DNA of 64,000 nt. It comes from Cladorhizidae sp. MBARI D1340-BT2. Taxonomy: Eukaryota; Porifera; Demospongiae; Poecilosclerida; Cladorhizidae. The translations under genes were made by a program, and so were the position numbers. The notes under the pieces were generated by a model that saw only the letters and a list, made by a program, of their open reading frames with translations, was not told where the DNA came from and did no database searches. This document shows positions 13,501-23,864 of this stretch, piece by piece (within the stretch, counting starts at the first letter, position 1; each line of letters starts with the position of its first letter). The stretch spans positions 33,260,640-33,324,639 of the forward strand of contig JAQNBH010000014.1 of assembly GCA_028752905.1 (NCBI GenBank), given 5' to 3'.

Positions 13501-16500
13501 AGGATGTGATTTAGGGAGTGGTATATATTTAATATAGGATGTGATTTAGGGAGTGGTATATATTTAATATAGGATGTGATTTAGGGAGAGGTATATATTT
13601 AATATAGGATGTGATTTAGGGAGTGGTACATATTTAATATAGGATGTGATTTAGGGAGTGGTATATATATATTTAATATAGGATGTGATTTAGGGAGTGG
13701 TATATATTTAATATAGGATGTGATTTAGGGAGAGGTATATATTTAATATAGGATGTGATTTAGGGAGTGGTATATATTTAATATAGGATGTGATTTAGGG
13801 AGTGGTATATATTTAATATGAAATTGTGAGATCGAGAAATTCATTGAGAAGTGACTAACATCATACAATTTCACAAACATTGTGGGTCTGGATGACAATA
13901 GTGGTGATGATAATATGACAGTGCTCATGTGCCTGATATACACCCTTACCTGTTGGCCAGACTGAACTCTCCTGTGAATGAAATCTCCAACTCCAGCACG
14001 GACTAGAGCACAAGAACACAGCAACATGCAACATAGACCAACCACAGTGGGCTAGTGGCCAGCAACATGCAACATAGACCAACCACAGTGAGCTAGAGTG
14101 GCCAGCAACATGCAACATAGACCAACCACAGTGGGCTAGTGGCCAGCAACATGCAACATAGACCAACCACAGTGGGCTAGTGGCCAGCAACATGCAACAT
14201 AGACCAACCACAGTGGGCTAGTGGCCAGCAACATGCAACATAGACCAACCACAGTGAGGTAGAGTGGCCAGCAACATGCATCATACAGTCGGCTAGAGTG
14301 CCAAACTAATGGCAGTGCATAATAATTACTCTTGCTTTCTCTCTGGATATTGTGTTAGACTTTGTAAAAGTTGGAAGTTGGTGTGAATGTAATTTAGTGG
14401 GGGGAGTCACTGTAATAGACTAGTAATGAAAAGCAAATTAATTATGAGTGAGTGTATCAATCAATATGCATGATAGAATGTATATCCTTAATGTCACACA
14501 CACACACACAGACACACACACCCACACCCTCCCCCACACACACACACATCTTTGTTTAGCAGCCATGAAGAGTCATTCATCCCTCCCAATCCAGCCAGCT
14601 AGAGTTACCAAAAAAATTGATCTAATTACAGGCACCCTAGCTACCTACTTCACAAGGTTCAAGTCAGTGGGTTTGCTACATGAAACTACTGTGTTCAGGT
14701 ATACTCGTGATTTGGGGGAGTGTGGTAGCATTCTCTATAATTATATTGGTTTGCTCCCTGGCCGAGCGTGCCTTGAATCCTTCACGAAGGCAATAAACAG
14801 GCAGCCCCAAAAACATTAAAAACTCTGAAAATTTCATCTCAAAACAATTTTTTTTGATTGACAAGAAATGAATCAAGAATTTACCAATGTAGACAACAAA
14901 CATTTCCAAGAGACCCTTTACCTAATAATATAATGAAGATCTGCTTTTTTATTTGGACTAATAGGTAAAGGATCATGTAAATGATAGAGGTCTACATTGG
15001 TAAATTCTTGATTCATTACCCCCCCCCCCCCCCCCCCCCTCTATTATTGTCTATATAGCCAAAATGTCGAGTGAATAATAATTATCGAGAAAATCTTGTA
15101 AATTGTATACAGTAATGAGAGTGGAGATAGTTGTGAGTCTAACCTTTACACAATCAGTGATGCTTGTAGAGTGTGCCACACCTCCATCAGCTGCATGGCA
15201 TGGGTAAAGGGTCACCATGCAGATCTCTGGAGTACAGAAAGTTGAAGAGGAAGTGTGTGCCAGGATATATGGCAGAAGTTCTAGTGTTCCCTGGCACATG
15301 ACGTGTGTTCTCTCCTCTCTGTGCCTCTTGTCCTTGGGCTGCACTTCAATAAAACTTACTGCATGGGGAGCAGAGGAGGAGAGGAGGTGAGGAGGAGAAG
15401 TGGAAGAAGGGAAGGGAATGTGGGGAGGAAGGAGGAGGAGGAAGGAGAAATGAAAGGACGAGGTCGAGATCCAAGAAATGAGAGGAAGATTTGCAAAAAG
15501 GTGGAAGTGGGATGGGCAAAGATTGAGTTATCTCTAAGCAGAGCAGCACTCACCAAGTAGTGGGTACATGGTGAGGTCATGGAGGACATCAGCATAGTTC
15601 TTGCCATAGGTCAAACACACATCCTGCTTCACCTCCCACTGCCATCCCTCTCTTCTGATTCCACTTCCTTTTCTTTGCTCCCCTCCTCCTCCAGTGTCTG
15701 CTCCATCCTCCTCCCAGTGTAGTTTCTCTCCCTCCACCAGGACCCTGCTGCCCAATGCCATGCATACCATCACCTCCGCCTTCTCGTTACTGGTGGGCAG
15801 CTGCAATATCGTGTAAAGAATGTCAAAACTGTATCAATATCTAGAAGCAAAACTGTACCCTTGTAAACCACACCCAGTTAGATGACCCTTTACCACTTAA
15901 ATCACACACAATCATAATCGATACAGGTTTTAAAAACATGTGATTATAAATGGTAAAGGGTCATCAACTTGTTACGGTCTACATGGAGTCTTGTTTCCTT
16001 GACCTGTCAATCATTTTTAATAAACATATTTTGTTCTCGTATAGTTCCATGTTGTGGCAAACTAAATGGCAGCAAACAATGATCACAGATGAACAACCTT
16101 TCACCTAACTTATTTCTAATTGCTACGCAATCAGCACCGACCACACTTTGTTGTCTTGTCAGCCAGGGGTCAGCTACAGCCTCCTTCAAGGATTTGGCAA
16201 GACCTCCTCGGGAGAACTCTAGAACTACCTCAATAGCTATTCCTACCGAGCACACACGATTATTATCTTGTTGCATAGACACAAGTTATGGTGTTGTAGA
16301 GTTGCTCGCCCACTCCTTGGCTAGTAGGCAAGTGCAGCTGCACAAGATTGCAGCTGCCAGTAGTACATCACACAGGCTAGCCAATAAGCATTACTGTTTA
16401 GGCATCTTTAAAGCAGTCAAATGTGCTGAATCAGCTCAGTTGCTAGGCTCAGTATTGCACACCAGCAAGCATGTATATGTGGTGACATGAGTTGCTAGGT

Positions 16501-19500
16501 TCAGTATCAAGCATGTATATGTAGTGACACGAGTTGCTAGGTTCAGTATTGCACACCAGCAAGCATGTATATGTGGTGACATGAGTTGCTAGGTTCAGTA
16601 TCAAGCATGTATATGTAGTGACACGAGTTGCTAGGTTCAGTATTGCACACCAGCAAGCATGTATATGTGGTGACATGAGTTGCTAGGCTCAGTATTGCAC
16701 ACCAGCAAGCATGTATATGTGGTGACACGAGTTGCTAGGTTCAGTATTGCACACCAGCAAGCATGTATATGTGGTGACACGAGTTGCTAGGTTCAGTATT
16801 GCACACCAGCAAGCATGTATATGTGGTGACATGAGTTGCTAGGCTCAGTATTGCACACCAACAAGCATGTATATGTGGTGACATAAGTTGCTAGGCTCAG
16901 TATTGCACACCAACAAGCATGTATATGTGGTGACACGAGTTGCTAGGCTCAGTATTGCACACCAGCAAGCATGTATATGTGGTGACATGAGTTGCTAGGT
17001 TCAGTATCAAGCATGTATATGTAGTGACACGAGTTGCTAGGTTCAGTATTGCACACCAGCAAGCATGTATATGTGGTGACATGAGTTGCTAGGCTTATTG
17101 CACACCAACAAGCATGTATATGTGGTGACATGAGTTGCTAGGCTCAGTATTGCACACCAGCAAGCATGTATATGTGGTGACATGAGTTGCTAGGTTCAGT
17201 ATTGCACACCAGCAAGCATGTATATGTGGTGACATGAGTTGCTAGGCTCAGTATTGCACACCAACAAGCATGTATATGTGGTGACATAAGTTGCTAGGCT
17301 CAGTATTGCACACCAACAAGCATGTATATGTGGTGACACGAGTTGCTAGGCTCAGTATTGCACACCAGCAAGCATGTATATGTGGTGACATGAGTTGCTA
17401 GGTTCAGTATCAAGCATGTATATGTAGTGACACGAGTTGCTAGGTTCAGTATTGCACACCAGCAAGCATGTATATGTGGTGACATGAGTTGCTAGGCTTA
17501 TTGCACACCAACAAGCATGTATATGTGGTGACATGAGTTGCTAGGCTCAGTATTGCACACCAGCAAGCATGTATATGTGGTGACATGAGTTGCTAGGTTC
17601 AGTATTGCACACCAGCAAGCATGTATATGTGGTGACATGAGTTGCTAGGTTCAGTATTGCACACCAGCAAGCATGTATATGTGGTGACATGAGTTGCTAG
17701 GCTCAGTATTGCACACCAACAAGCATGTATATGTGGTGACATGAGTTGCTAGGCTCAGTATTGCACACCAACAAGCATGTATATGTGGTGACACGAGTTG
17801 CTAGGCTCAGTATTGCACACCAGCAAGCATGTATATGTGGTGACATGAGTTGCTAGGTTCAGTATCAAGCATGTATATGTGGTGACATGAGTTGCTAGGC
17901 TCAGTATTGCACACCAACAAGCATGTATATGTGGTGACATGAGTTGCTAGGTTCAGTATTGCACACCAGCAAGCATGTACTGTATATGTGGTGACATGAG
18001 TTGCTAGGCTCAGTATTGCACACCAGCAAGCATGTATATGCGGTGACATGAGTTGCTAGGCTCTTGCACACCAACAAGCATGTATATGTGGTGACATGAG
18101 TTGCTAGGCTCAGTATTGCACACCAGCAAGCATGTATATGTGGTGACATGAGTTGCTAGGCTCAGTATTGCACACCAGCAAGCATGTATATGTGGTGACA
18201 TGAGTTGCTAGGTTCAGTATTGCACACCAGCAAGCATGTATATGTGGTGACATGAGTTGCTAGGTTCAGTATTGCACACCAGCAAGCATGTATATGTGGT
18301 GACATGAGTTGCTAGGTTCAGTATTGCACACCAGCAAGCATGTATATGTGGTGACATGAGTTGCTAGGTTCAGTATTGCACACCAGCAAGCATGTATATG
18401 TGGTGACAAGAGTTGCTAGGCTCAGTATTGCACACCAGCAAGCATGTATATGTGGTGACACGAGTTGCTAGGCTCAGTATTGCACACCAACAAGCATGTA
18501 TATGTGGTGACATGAGTTGCTAGGTTCAGTATTGCACACCAGCAAGCATGTATATGTGGTGACATGAGTTGCTAGGCTCAGTATTGCACACCAGCAAGCA
18601 TGTATATGTGGTGACATGAGTTGCTAGGCTCAGTATATTGCACACCAACAAGCATGTATATGTGGTGACATGAGCTGCTAGGTTCAGTATTGCACACCAA
18701 CAAGCATGTATATGTGGTGACATGAGTTGCTAGGCTCAGTATTGCACACCAACAAGCATGTATATGTGGTGACATGAGATGCTAGGCTCAGTATATTGCA
18801 CACCAGCAAGCATGTATATGTGGTGACATGAGTTGCTAGGCTCAGTATTGCACACCAGCAAGCATGTATATGTGGTGACATGAGTTGCTAGGCTCAGTAT
18901 TGCACACCAGCAAGCATGTATATGTGGTGACATGAGTTGCTAGGTTCAGTATTGCATACCAGCAAGCATGTATATGTGGTGACACGAGTTGCTAGGCTCA
19001 GTATTGCACACCAGCAAGCATGTATATGTGGTGACACGAGTTGCTAGGTTCAGTATTGCACACCAGCAAGCATGTATATGTGGTGACATGAGTTGCTAGG
19101 CTCAGTATTGCACACCAGCAAGCATGTATATGTGGTGACACGAGTTGCTAGGTTCAGTATTGCACACCAGCAAGCATGTATATGTGGTGACATGAGTTGC
19201 TAGGCTCAGTATTGCACACCAGCAAGCATGTATATGTGGTGACACGAGTTGCTAGGTTCAGTATTGCACACACCAGCAAGCATGTATATGTGGTGACATG
19301 AGTTGCTAGGCTCAGTATTGCACACCAGCAAGCATGTATATGTGGTGACATGAGTTGCTAGGCTCAGCAAACATGTATATGTGGTGACACGAGTTGCTAG
19401 GTTCAGTATTGCACACCAGCAAGCATGTATATGTGGTGACATGAGTTGCTAGGCTCAGTATTGCACACCAGCAAGCATGTATATGTGGTGACATGAGTTG

Positions 19501-22500
19501 CTAGGCTCAGTATTGCACACCAGCAAGCATGTATATGTGGTGACATGAGCTGCTAGGTTCAGTATTGCACACCAGCAAGCATGTATATGTGGTGACATGA
19601 GCTGCTAGGTTCAGTATTGCACACCAGCAAGCATGTATATGTGGTGACATGAGTTGCTAGGTTCAGTATTGCACACCAGCAAGCATGTATATGTGGTGAC
19701 ATGAGTTGCTAGGCTCAGTATTGCACACCAGCAAGCATGTATATGTGGTGACATGAGTTGCTAGGCTCAGTATTGCACACCAGCAAGCATGTATATGTGG
19801 TGACATGAGTTGCTAGGCTCAGTATTGCACACCAACAAGCATGTATATGTGGTGACACGAGTTGCTAGGCTCAGTATTGCACACTAGCAAGCATGTATAT
19901 GTGGTGACATGAGTTGCTAGGCTCAGTATTGCACACCAACAAGCATGTATATGTGGTGACATGAGTTGCTAGGTTCAGTATTGCACACCAGCAAGCATGT
20001 ATATGTGGTGACACGAGTTGCTAGGCTCAGTATTGCACACTAGCAAGCATGTATATGTGGTGACATGAGTTGCTAGGCTCAGTATTGCACACCAACAAGC
20101 ATGTATATGTGGTGACATGAGTTGCTAGGCTCAGTATTGCACACCAGCAAGCATGTATATGTGGTGACACGAGTTGCTAGGCTCAGTATTGCACACCAGC
20201 AAGCATGTATATGTGGTGACACGAGTTGCTAGGTTCAGTATTGCACACCAGCAAGCATGTATATGTGGTGACATGAGTTGCTAGGCTCAGTATTGCACAC
20301 CAGCAAGCATGTATATGTGGTGACATGAGCTGCTAGGTTCAGTATTGCACACCAGCAAGCATGTATATGTGGTGACATGAGCTGCTAGGTTCAGTATTGC
20401 ACACCAGCAAGCATGTATATGTGGTGACATGAGCTGCTAGGTTCAGTATTGCACACCAGCAAGCATGTATATGTGGTGACATGAGCTGCTAGGTTCAGTA
20501 TTGCACACCAGCAAGCATGTATATGTGGTGACATGAGTTGCTAGGCTCAGTATTGCACACCAGCAAGCATGTATATGTGGTGACATGAGTTGCTAGGCTC
20601 AGTATTGCACACCAGCAAGCATGTATATGTGGTGACATGAGTTGCTAGGCTCAGTATTGCACACCAGCAAGCATGTATATGTGGTGACATGAGTTGCTAG
20701 GTTCACAAGCATGTAGATGTGGTGACATGAGTTGCTAGGCTCAGTATTGCACACCAACAAGCATGTATATGTGGTGACATGAGTTGCTAGGTTCAGTATT
20801 GCACACCAGCAAGCATGTATATGTGGTGACATGAGTTGCTAGGCTCAGTATTGCACACCAGCAAGCATGTATATGTGGTGACATGAGTTGCTAGGCTCAG
20901 TATTGCACACCAGCAAGCATGTAATCAGGGGCAGATCAAGGGGGGGGGGGGGGGGGTTTGGGGGTTTAAACCCCCCCCTTCAGTATAAAATTCTTTAATG
21001 AACACATTACATGTGCTTAAGCTTAAATACTTTCTTGGTCTATTTAGTGTAGGGACAAAACATTTTTGCATGCAAATCTGTATAATATAGTTGGGTAGAG
21101 TGCAATGTGGTTGGTGCACATGATGAATGTGCTGTGGCAATTGGCAACCACATGGTTTAATATGTGCTACAGTATCAGATCAGACTCAGAGGCTAAAAAT
21201 GAAGTGACTACGTCAGTGTTCCTTGTCATCCTTTGGAGTTACTTCTGGCTCTGAACATGACCATTCCATAAGTGTCATCTAAGAGACTACATCAGTGCTC
21301 TTTCTCTTCTTCTGGAGATATACTTCAGGACCGGTAACAAAAAGTAGCATTTCTGGCCCTGCTCATGCCAGTTCAGATATTGAATTGGATTTAGTGGGAT
21401 GTGAGGTTATCATGAGACCTGAAGAAGGTGTTAAAGAAACTGACATTGTATGCCAGTCCATTCCTTCAGATTCTAATGATGCTAGTTCTTTGCAAACAGC
21501 TTTCATGGAAACAGGAAGTAGAAGTACAGGTATCAATGATATTGGACTTGTTGCTTCTGGTAGTATACCAATCAGTTCCTTGTCAGATAGTGACAAACAT
21601 GAATTTTTGAAGAGTGAAGGCAAACATTCAAAGTTTGCAACCTTTGAAGTGATAAAGAAGGGAAAGAAACTACCATTAACATTTCAGAAGTCATGGCTAA
21701 AAGAGTTCGAATGGTTGTCATATTCACCCTCACATGAAGGTGGTTACTGTAAATATTGTGTACTGTTTGGACAAATTACGAAGGGTTATTTCGGAATTCT
21801 AGTGAAAAAAACCTTTCAAAAATTTCAGGGTAAGTATTTAACTAATCATGGGGATTTTCAATATCACCAAGATGCTTTACATGCTGCAAAATTATTCCTG
21901 ACGACATTCAAAAATCTAGAAACCGGAATAGATTGTCAAATCCAGAAAATGTCTAACACAACCAACCTCCAACCGAAATAAAAATAAACACATCCTCTCA
22001 GCTATTGTTGATGCTGTTAAATTTTGCAGCATGCAGGGGCTTCCTATGCAGGGCCATAGAGAGCATGACATCAAATCCTTCTGGAAAGAGAGGTAACTTT
22101 CTAGCTTTGCTCGAATATGTTGCCAAGTATGATCCAATAATACGGGATCATCTTCAACTAGGAGAGAAGAACCAGAAATACACATCTAAAGTAATAAAAA
22201 ATGAAATTATAAGTATTATGGCAGATTTATTGCGCGAAAAGCTTTTAAGTACATTAAAAACCTCAAAATATTAAAGCGTTATGGCTGACGAGGTCACAGA
22301 CACAAGCATGCAAATCAGGAAATTTTGTCTTTATGTATCCGATTTGTTGATCTTGGTCAAGCTCAGCCGCATATCCATGAAATATTTTTGGACTTTCTCC
22401 ACCTCAAAAGGGCTACTGGAGAAAACATTGCTGCTGGTATTATTGACAAGCATGGTATTGAAGTTGACGATATGAGAGGACAGTCATATGATGGAGCTTC

Positions 22501-23647
22501 AGCAATAGAGGGCACAAGAAGAGGGACTCAGACTTTTATCAAGAAGAAGAATGCACTTGCTTTGTACACTCATTGTCACTCACATGTTTTAAATTTGGCT
22601 GTAGCAAAATCATGCTCTGTGCCTGATATTCGAAATACAATTGATGTCATAAATGAAGTGTATCTCTATTTTAATCTGATTCTTGAGTTAATTTTGTACA
22701 CTTTTGCTCCAGAAAATAGAGTGCATAAACTGAAGGGTCTATGTAAAACTAGGTGGACAGAAAGGCAAGAACTATTTCTCTCTCTTTATCAATATATAGT
22801 AACATGTATGGATGCCATGTTACATTTCCCTCACAATTGCAAACTCATGTCCAAGAATAAACCCCCCCCCTTACTGATACTCTAGATCTGCCCCTGTGTA
22901 TATGTGGTGACATGAGTTGTAGGCTCAGTATTGCACTGTGTGTGTATGTATATACAGTAACTACTCCAACTGTTGTAATATATCACCTCACTATAATCAA
23001 ACAAATCAACTCTGGCACTTCTGGCACCTGCATTAGTGTGGCACTTACAACAAATGGAGGACTTAACTTAAGTAAGTGTATCTAGCATGAGAGGAAGGAA
23101 GGTTGTGAGCAGCCAGGCAGGCACACTATGGTGCTTAAGTAAGTGTATCTAGCATGAGAGGAAGGAAGGTTGTGAGCAGCCAGGCAGACACACTATGTAA
23201 GATCTAACTATGTAGGTCTGTTGGGAGGAACCTGTGGGAGAGGCACTTCCTATAAGGATTAGAAGTACTGCCTGGTGGTTTCATAAGGTTCTGAAGTTTT
23301 CTAGAAAATCTGGAGTCTGTACTATTGGTATTGCAAAGAATTTTTTCCCCCTTCATATTGTAAGTGCACCTATATATATAAATTGATCTACATACTATAT
23401 TATTGAGGTGATAAGACTGATTAGCACTTGAATTATGGTGGCGCTATACTTCTACTATAGTCCCTACTTAGCTATACCATACATCCCTTAGAAGTACTAA
23501 GACTCTCAACTATTATCAGCTAGCAGTGAAGTGGCATAAAATCAATGGCTATGGTGGGCTTTGTTGCAGCAAAATAGCACTGCCCCAGTTACGTACCTGG
23601 TTTTTCCATTTCTTCAAGGAAATTTTAATCTCTGCCTCACCCGACAT
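4548..23647 (-). CDS. CFAP70: CFAP70 (TTC18), 5' part, eight exons
   Basis: Cilia- and flagella-associated protein 70, an axonemal protein tied to the outer dynein arm region. Exons (minus strand, 5' to 3'): 23597-23647, 15554-15800, 15144-15343, 13950-14002, 9372-9771, 7306-7536, 5584-5852, 4548-4744. All junctions are GT-AG and phases join without a break, giving 549 codons plus one base. Family landmarks in order: a C2-like N-terminus (residues about 5-165); the block ending TILAPEA; SIWPLEV; YIDLSPLLYPG with GAFPLYAY; YVYLEVQLNKPLIPKR; and RVKAYIPSR. These follow the order of vertebrate CFAP70. Exon 2 holds a Gly-rich insert. The TPR half was not found, so the gene probably continues past the left edge. 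The start ATG at 23645-23647 gives an N-terminus that aligns with the family. The family match is from memory of conserved blocks, not a search. Confidence 0.85.
4750..5385. other. CFAP70 intron, mostly unique sequence
   Basis: AT-rich intronic DNA between the exons at 4548-4744 and 5584-5852. Around 5320-5390 a short block (agctggcagc ... cttagttacgac) is duplicated. I see no gene. Confidence 0.6.
5390..5520. repeat. 17-bp short tandem repeat
   Basis: About seven copies of gtacacaccctcaaata, some with gtacgc in place of gtacac, in a CFAP70 intron. Confidence 0.85.
6187..6531 (-). other. Unassigned 114-codon open frame in CFAP70 intron
   Basis: It lies between the CFAP70 exons at 7306-7536 and 5584-5852, on the same strand. 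Its composition is protein-like, with a hydrophobic segment near residues 25-42 and a Lys/Ala-rich helical stretch after it. I do not recognise it. It could be an extra lineage-specific CFAP70 exon, since the flanking junctions are phase 0, or transposon debris: the block gggtcacctgccttaaat resembles part of the inverted repeat near 24545 and 24720. Confidence 0.25.
6763..7305. repeat. 57-bp minisatellite abutting a CFAP70 splice donor
   Basis: About nine copies of a roughly 57-bp unit (acacatgtgaatgtgtgtat, gcacatgtctgtgtgtgg, then gtataccttggtttgca). Read on the minus strand each unit contains caaggtatac, closely resembling the genuine donor ctaag/gtatac of the CFAP70 exon that ends at 7306. 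The array therefore appears to have grown out of the exon-intron junction. Confidence 0.9.
7560..8085. other. CFAP70 intron with G-rich tracts
   Basis: Lies upstream (in minus orientation) of the exon at 7306-7536. Contains a purine-rich block around 7555-7610, a run of about 19 G near 7692-7710, and three copies of a ccctgccctacatcctg motif around 7917-7995. Confidence 0.6.
8100..9232. repeat. 56-bp minisatellite
   Basis: About 20 copies of a unit containing actccaccctgagtcagccc and ctccttgctgaggtcagtca. Early units vary in length (46 to 56 bp). Later ones alternate between a tgccatatgctatgac and a tgctatatgctgtgac ending, hinting at a two-unit (112-bp) higher-order period around 8690-9190. 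Confidence 0.95.
10060..11040. other. CFAP70 intron, unique sequence
   Basis: No gene recognised. A roughly 55-bp block (atacactcactgtaagcac ... gtgctttctc) occurs two to three times at 10540-10660. A trinucleotide-like gtgatg tract lies just left at 9880-9960. Confidence 0.6.
11061..12257. repeat. 42-bp minisatellite (open in frame)
   Basis: About 28 copies of a 42-bp unit (agtgctagaagcttgttgag plus cctagtacagatgtccagcagc). Since 42 is a multiple of three, one plus-strand frame stays open for 354 codons with a 14-residue period. It sits in a CFAP70 intron, antisense to the gene, and is a repeat artefact rather than a gene. Confidence 0.95.
12440..13015. repeat. About 20-bp AT-rich minisatellite
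   Basis: Irregular copies of taatacatgctatcacatgg with many small deletions, much more degenerate than the neighbouring arrays. Confidence 0.9.
13235..13820. repeat. 35-bp AT-rich minisatellite
   Basis: About 16 copies of tggtatatatttaatatagg plus atgtgatttagggag. A run of 16 C precedes it near 13112-13127. Confidence 0.95.
14020..14285. repeat. 41-bp minisatellite next to CFAP70 exon 4
   Basis: About six copies of a 41-bp unit (gtgggctagtggccagcaac, atgcaacatagaccaaccaca). It begins about 20 bp upstream (minus orientation) of the acceptor of exon 13950-14002, so the branch-point region of that intron probably lies inside or beside the array. Confidence 0.9.
14300..14860. other. CFAP70 intron with (CA)n
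   Basis: Contains a CA-rich microsatellite at about 14495-14550 and otherwise unique intronic sequence. No gene recognised. Confidence 0.6.
14867..15016. mobile_element. 150-bp inverted-repeat element (MITE-like)
   Basis: Perfect 27-bp inverted arms, aatgaatcaagaatttacca + atgtaga at 14867-14893 and the reverse complement at 14990-15016. A second inner pair (gaccctttaccta / taggtaaaggatc) matches the terminal motif of the elements at 766-882 and 15856-15990. A run of C follows at 15020. Confidence 0.6.
15856..15990. mobile_element. Small inverted-repeat element (MITE-like), copy 3
   Basis: The inner arms gatgaccctttacca (15882-15896) and tggtaaagggtcatc (about 15951-15965) are exact reverse complements. 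Outer ends gtacccttgtaaaccacac and ggtctacatgg resemble the element at 766-882. It lies in CFAP70 intron 1, close to exon 2. Confidence 0.5.
16437..20925. repeat. 52-bp satellite-like array in CFAP70 intron 1
   Basis: About 86 copies of a 52-bp unit (gttgctaggctcagtattgc, acaccagcaagcatgtatat, gtggtgacatga). Common variants are gacacgag for gacatgag, ggttcag for ggctcag, and a shortened unit lacking tgcacaccag. A block of several units is duplicated with an offset of 403 bp (16897-17082 equals 17300-17485), showing higher-order expansion. The array resumes for about 40 bp after the hAT insertion (22897-22936). Confidence 0.97.
20926..22896 (+). mobile_element. hAT-family DNA transposon inserted in the 52-bp array
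   Basis: A 1971-bp element with terminal inverted repeats CAGGGGCAGATCAAG (20926-20940) and the reverse complement of CAGGGGCAGATCTAG (22882-22896), one mismatch in 15. Satellite units lie on both sides: the left flank ends gcatgtaat and the right begins tgtatatgtgg, so the array was interrupted. The usual 8-bp hAT target duplication is not clean; only tgta is obviously repeated. Long G and C runs sit just inside the ends. It carries one degraded transposase gene. Confidence 0.85.
21295..22885 (+). pseudogene. Decayed hAT transposase (TTF-type zinc finger, DUF4371-like)
   Basis: The open piece 21295-21981 carries a TTF-type zinc-finger region with GGYCKYCVLFG, preceded by an acidic N-terminus. 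After at least three frame changes (about 21950, 22080 and 22260-22330) the plus strand encodes ADEVTDTS, GQSYDGAS and HCHSHVLNLAVAKSC, typical of the catalytic RNase H-like part of hAT proteins of the ZMYM/DUF4371 group. The C-terminal hAT dimerisation region is missing, because the element's 3' end follows directly. Frameshifts and truncation make it non-autonomous. The domain assignment is from motif recognition. Confidence 0.8.
22936..23596. other. CFAP70 intron 1, gene-proximal part
   Basis: Mostly unique sequence. A roughly 75-bp block (aagtaagtgtatctagcatg ... gcagccaggcag) is tandemly duplicated at 23068-23200. No gene recognised. Confidence 0.6.
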
Positions 23648-23864
23648 GTTGTATCCGAATGGTCTCTTCTAACTAAGAGCCTTTCTTACTTATGGCAATT
23701 CGTTTTGCAACAAGTTGCTATTAGCAACCAGTTGACAAGGGGGAGGGGGGAGAGGAGAAAGAGACTGAACGACCTTTACCAACCTCAATAGAAGTTAGAC
23801 CCACGTGGATTCGCTAGTCTTGCAGTTGTGTTGTGTTAGGTCTTTTTTCGCTTCATCCAACTGG
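23648..23864. promoter_or_regulatory. Head-to-head promoter of CFAP70 and PPP5C
   Basis: Only 217 bp separate the two divergent start codons. It contains the X-box at 23714-23728, a G-rich block (gggggaggggggagagg) at about 23740-23756 that could bind Sp/KLF factors, and a CACGTG E-box at 23812-23817. No TATA box is evident. That it drives both genes is inferred from geometry. Confidence 0.7.
23714..23728. promoter_or_regulatory. X-box (RFX factor site)
   Basis: GTTGCTATTAGCAAC: two perfect 6-bp inverted half-sites with a 3-bp spacer, fitting the RFX X-box consensus. It lies 67 bp upstream of the CFAP70 start codon, where X-boxes of ciliary genes commonly sit. RFX control of ciliary genes is established in animals; binding here is inferred. 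Confidence 0.75.

Noticed and set aside
16007..16490. Open frames on both strands just before the 52-bp array
   Set aside because: No recognised domain, no splice signals tying them to CFAP70, and they overlap each other; left unassigned.
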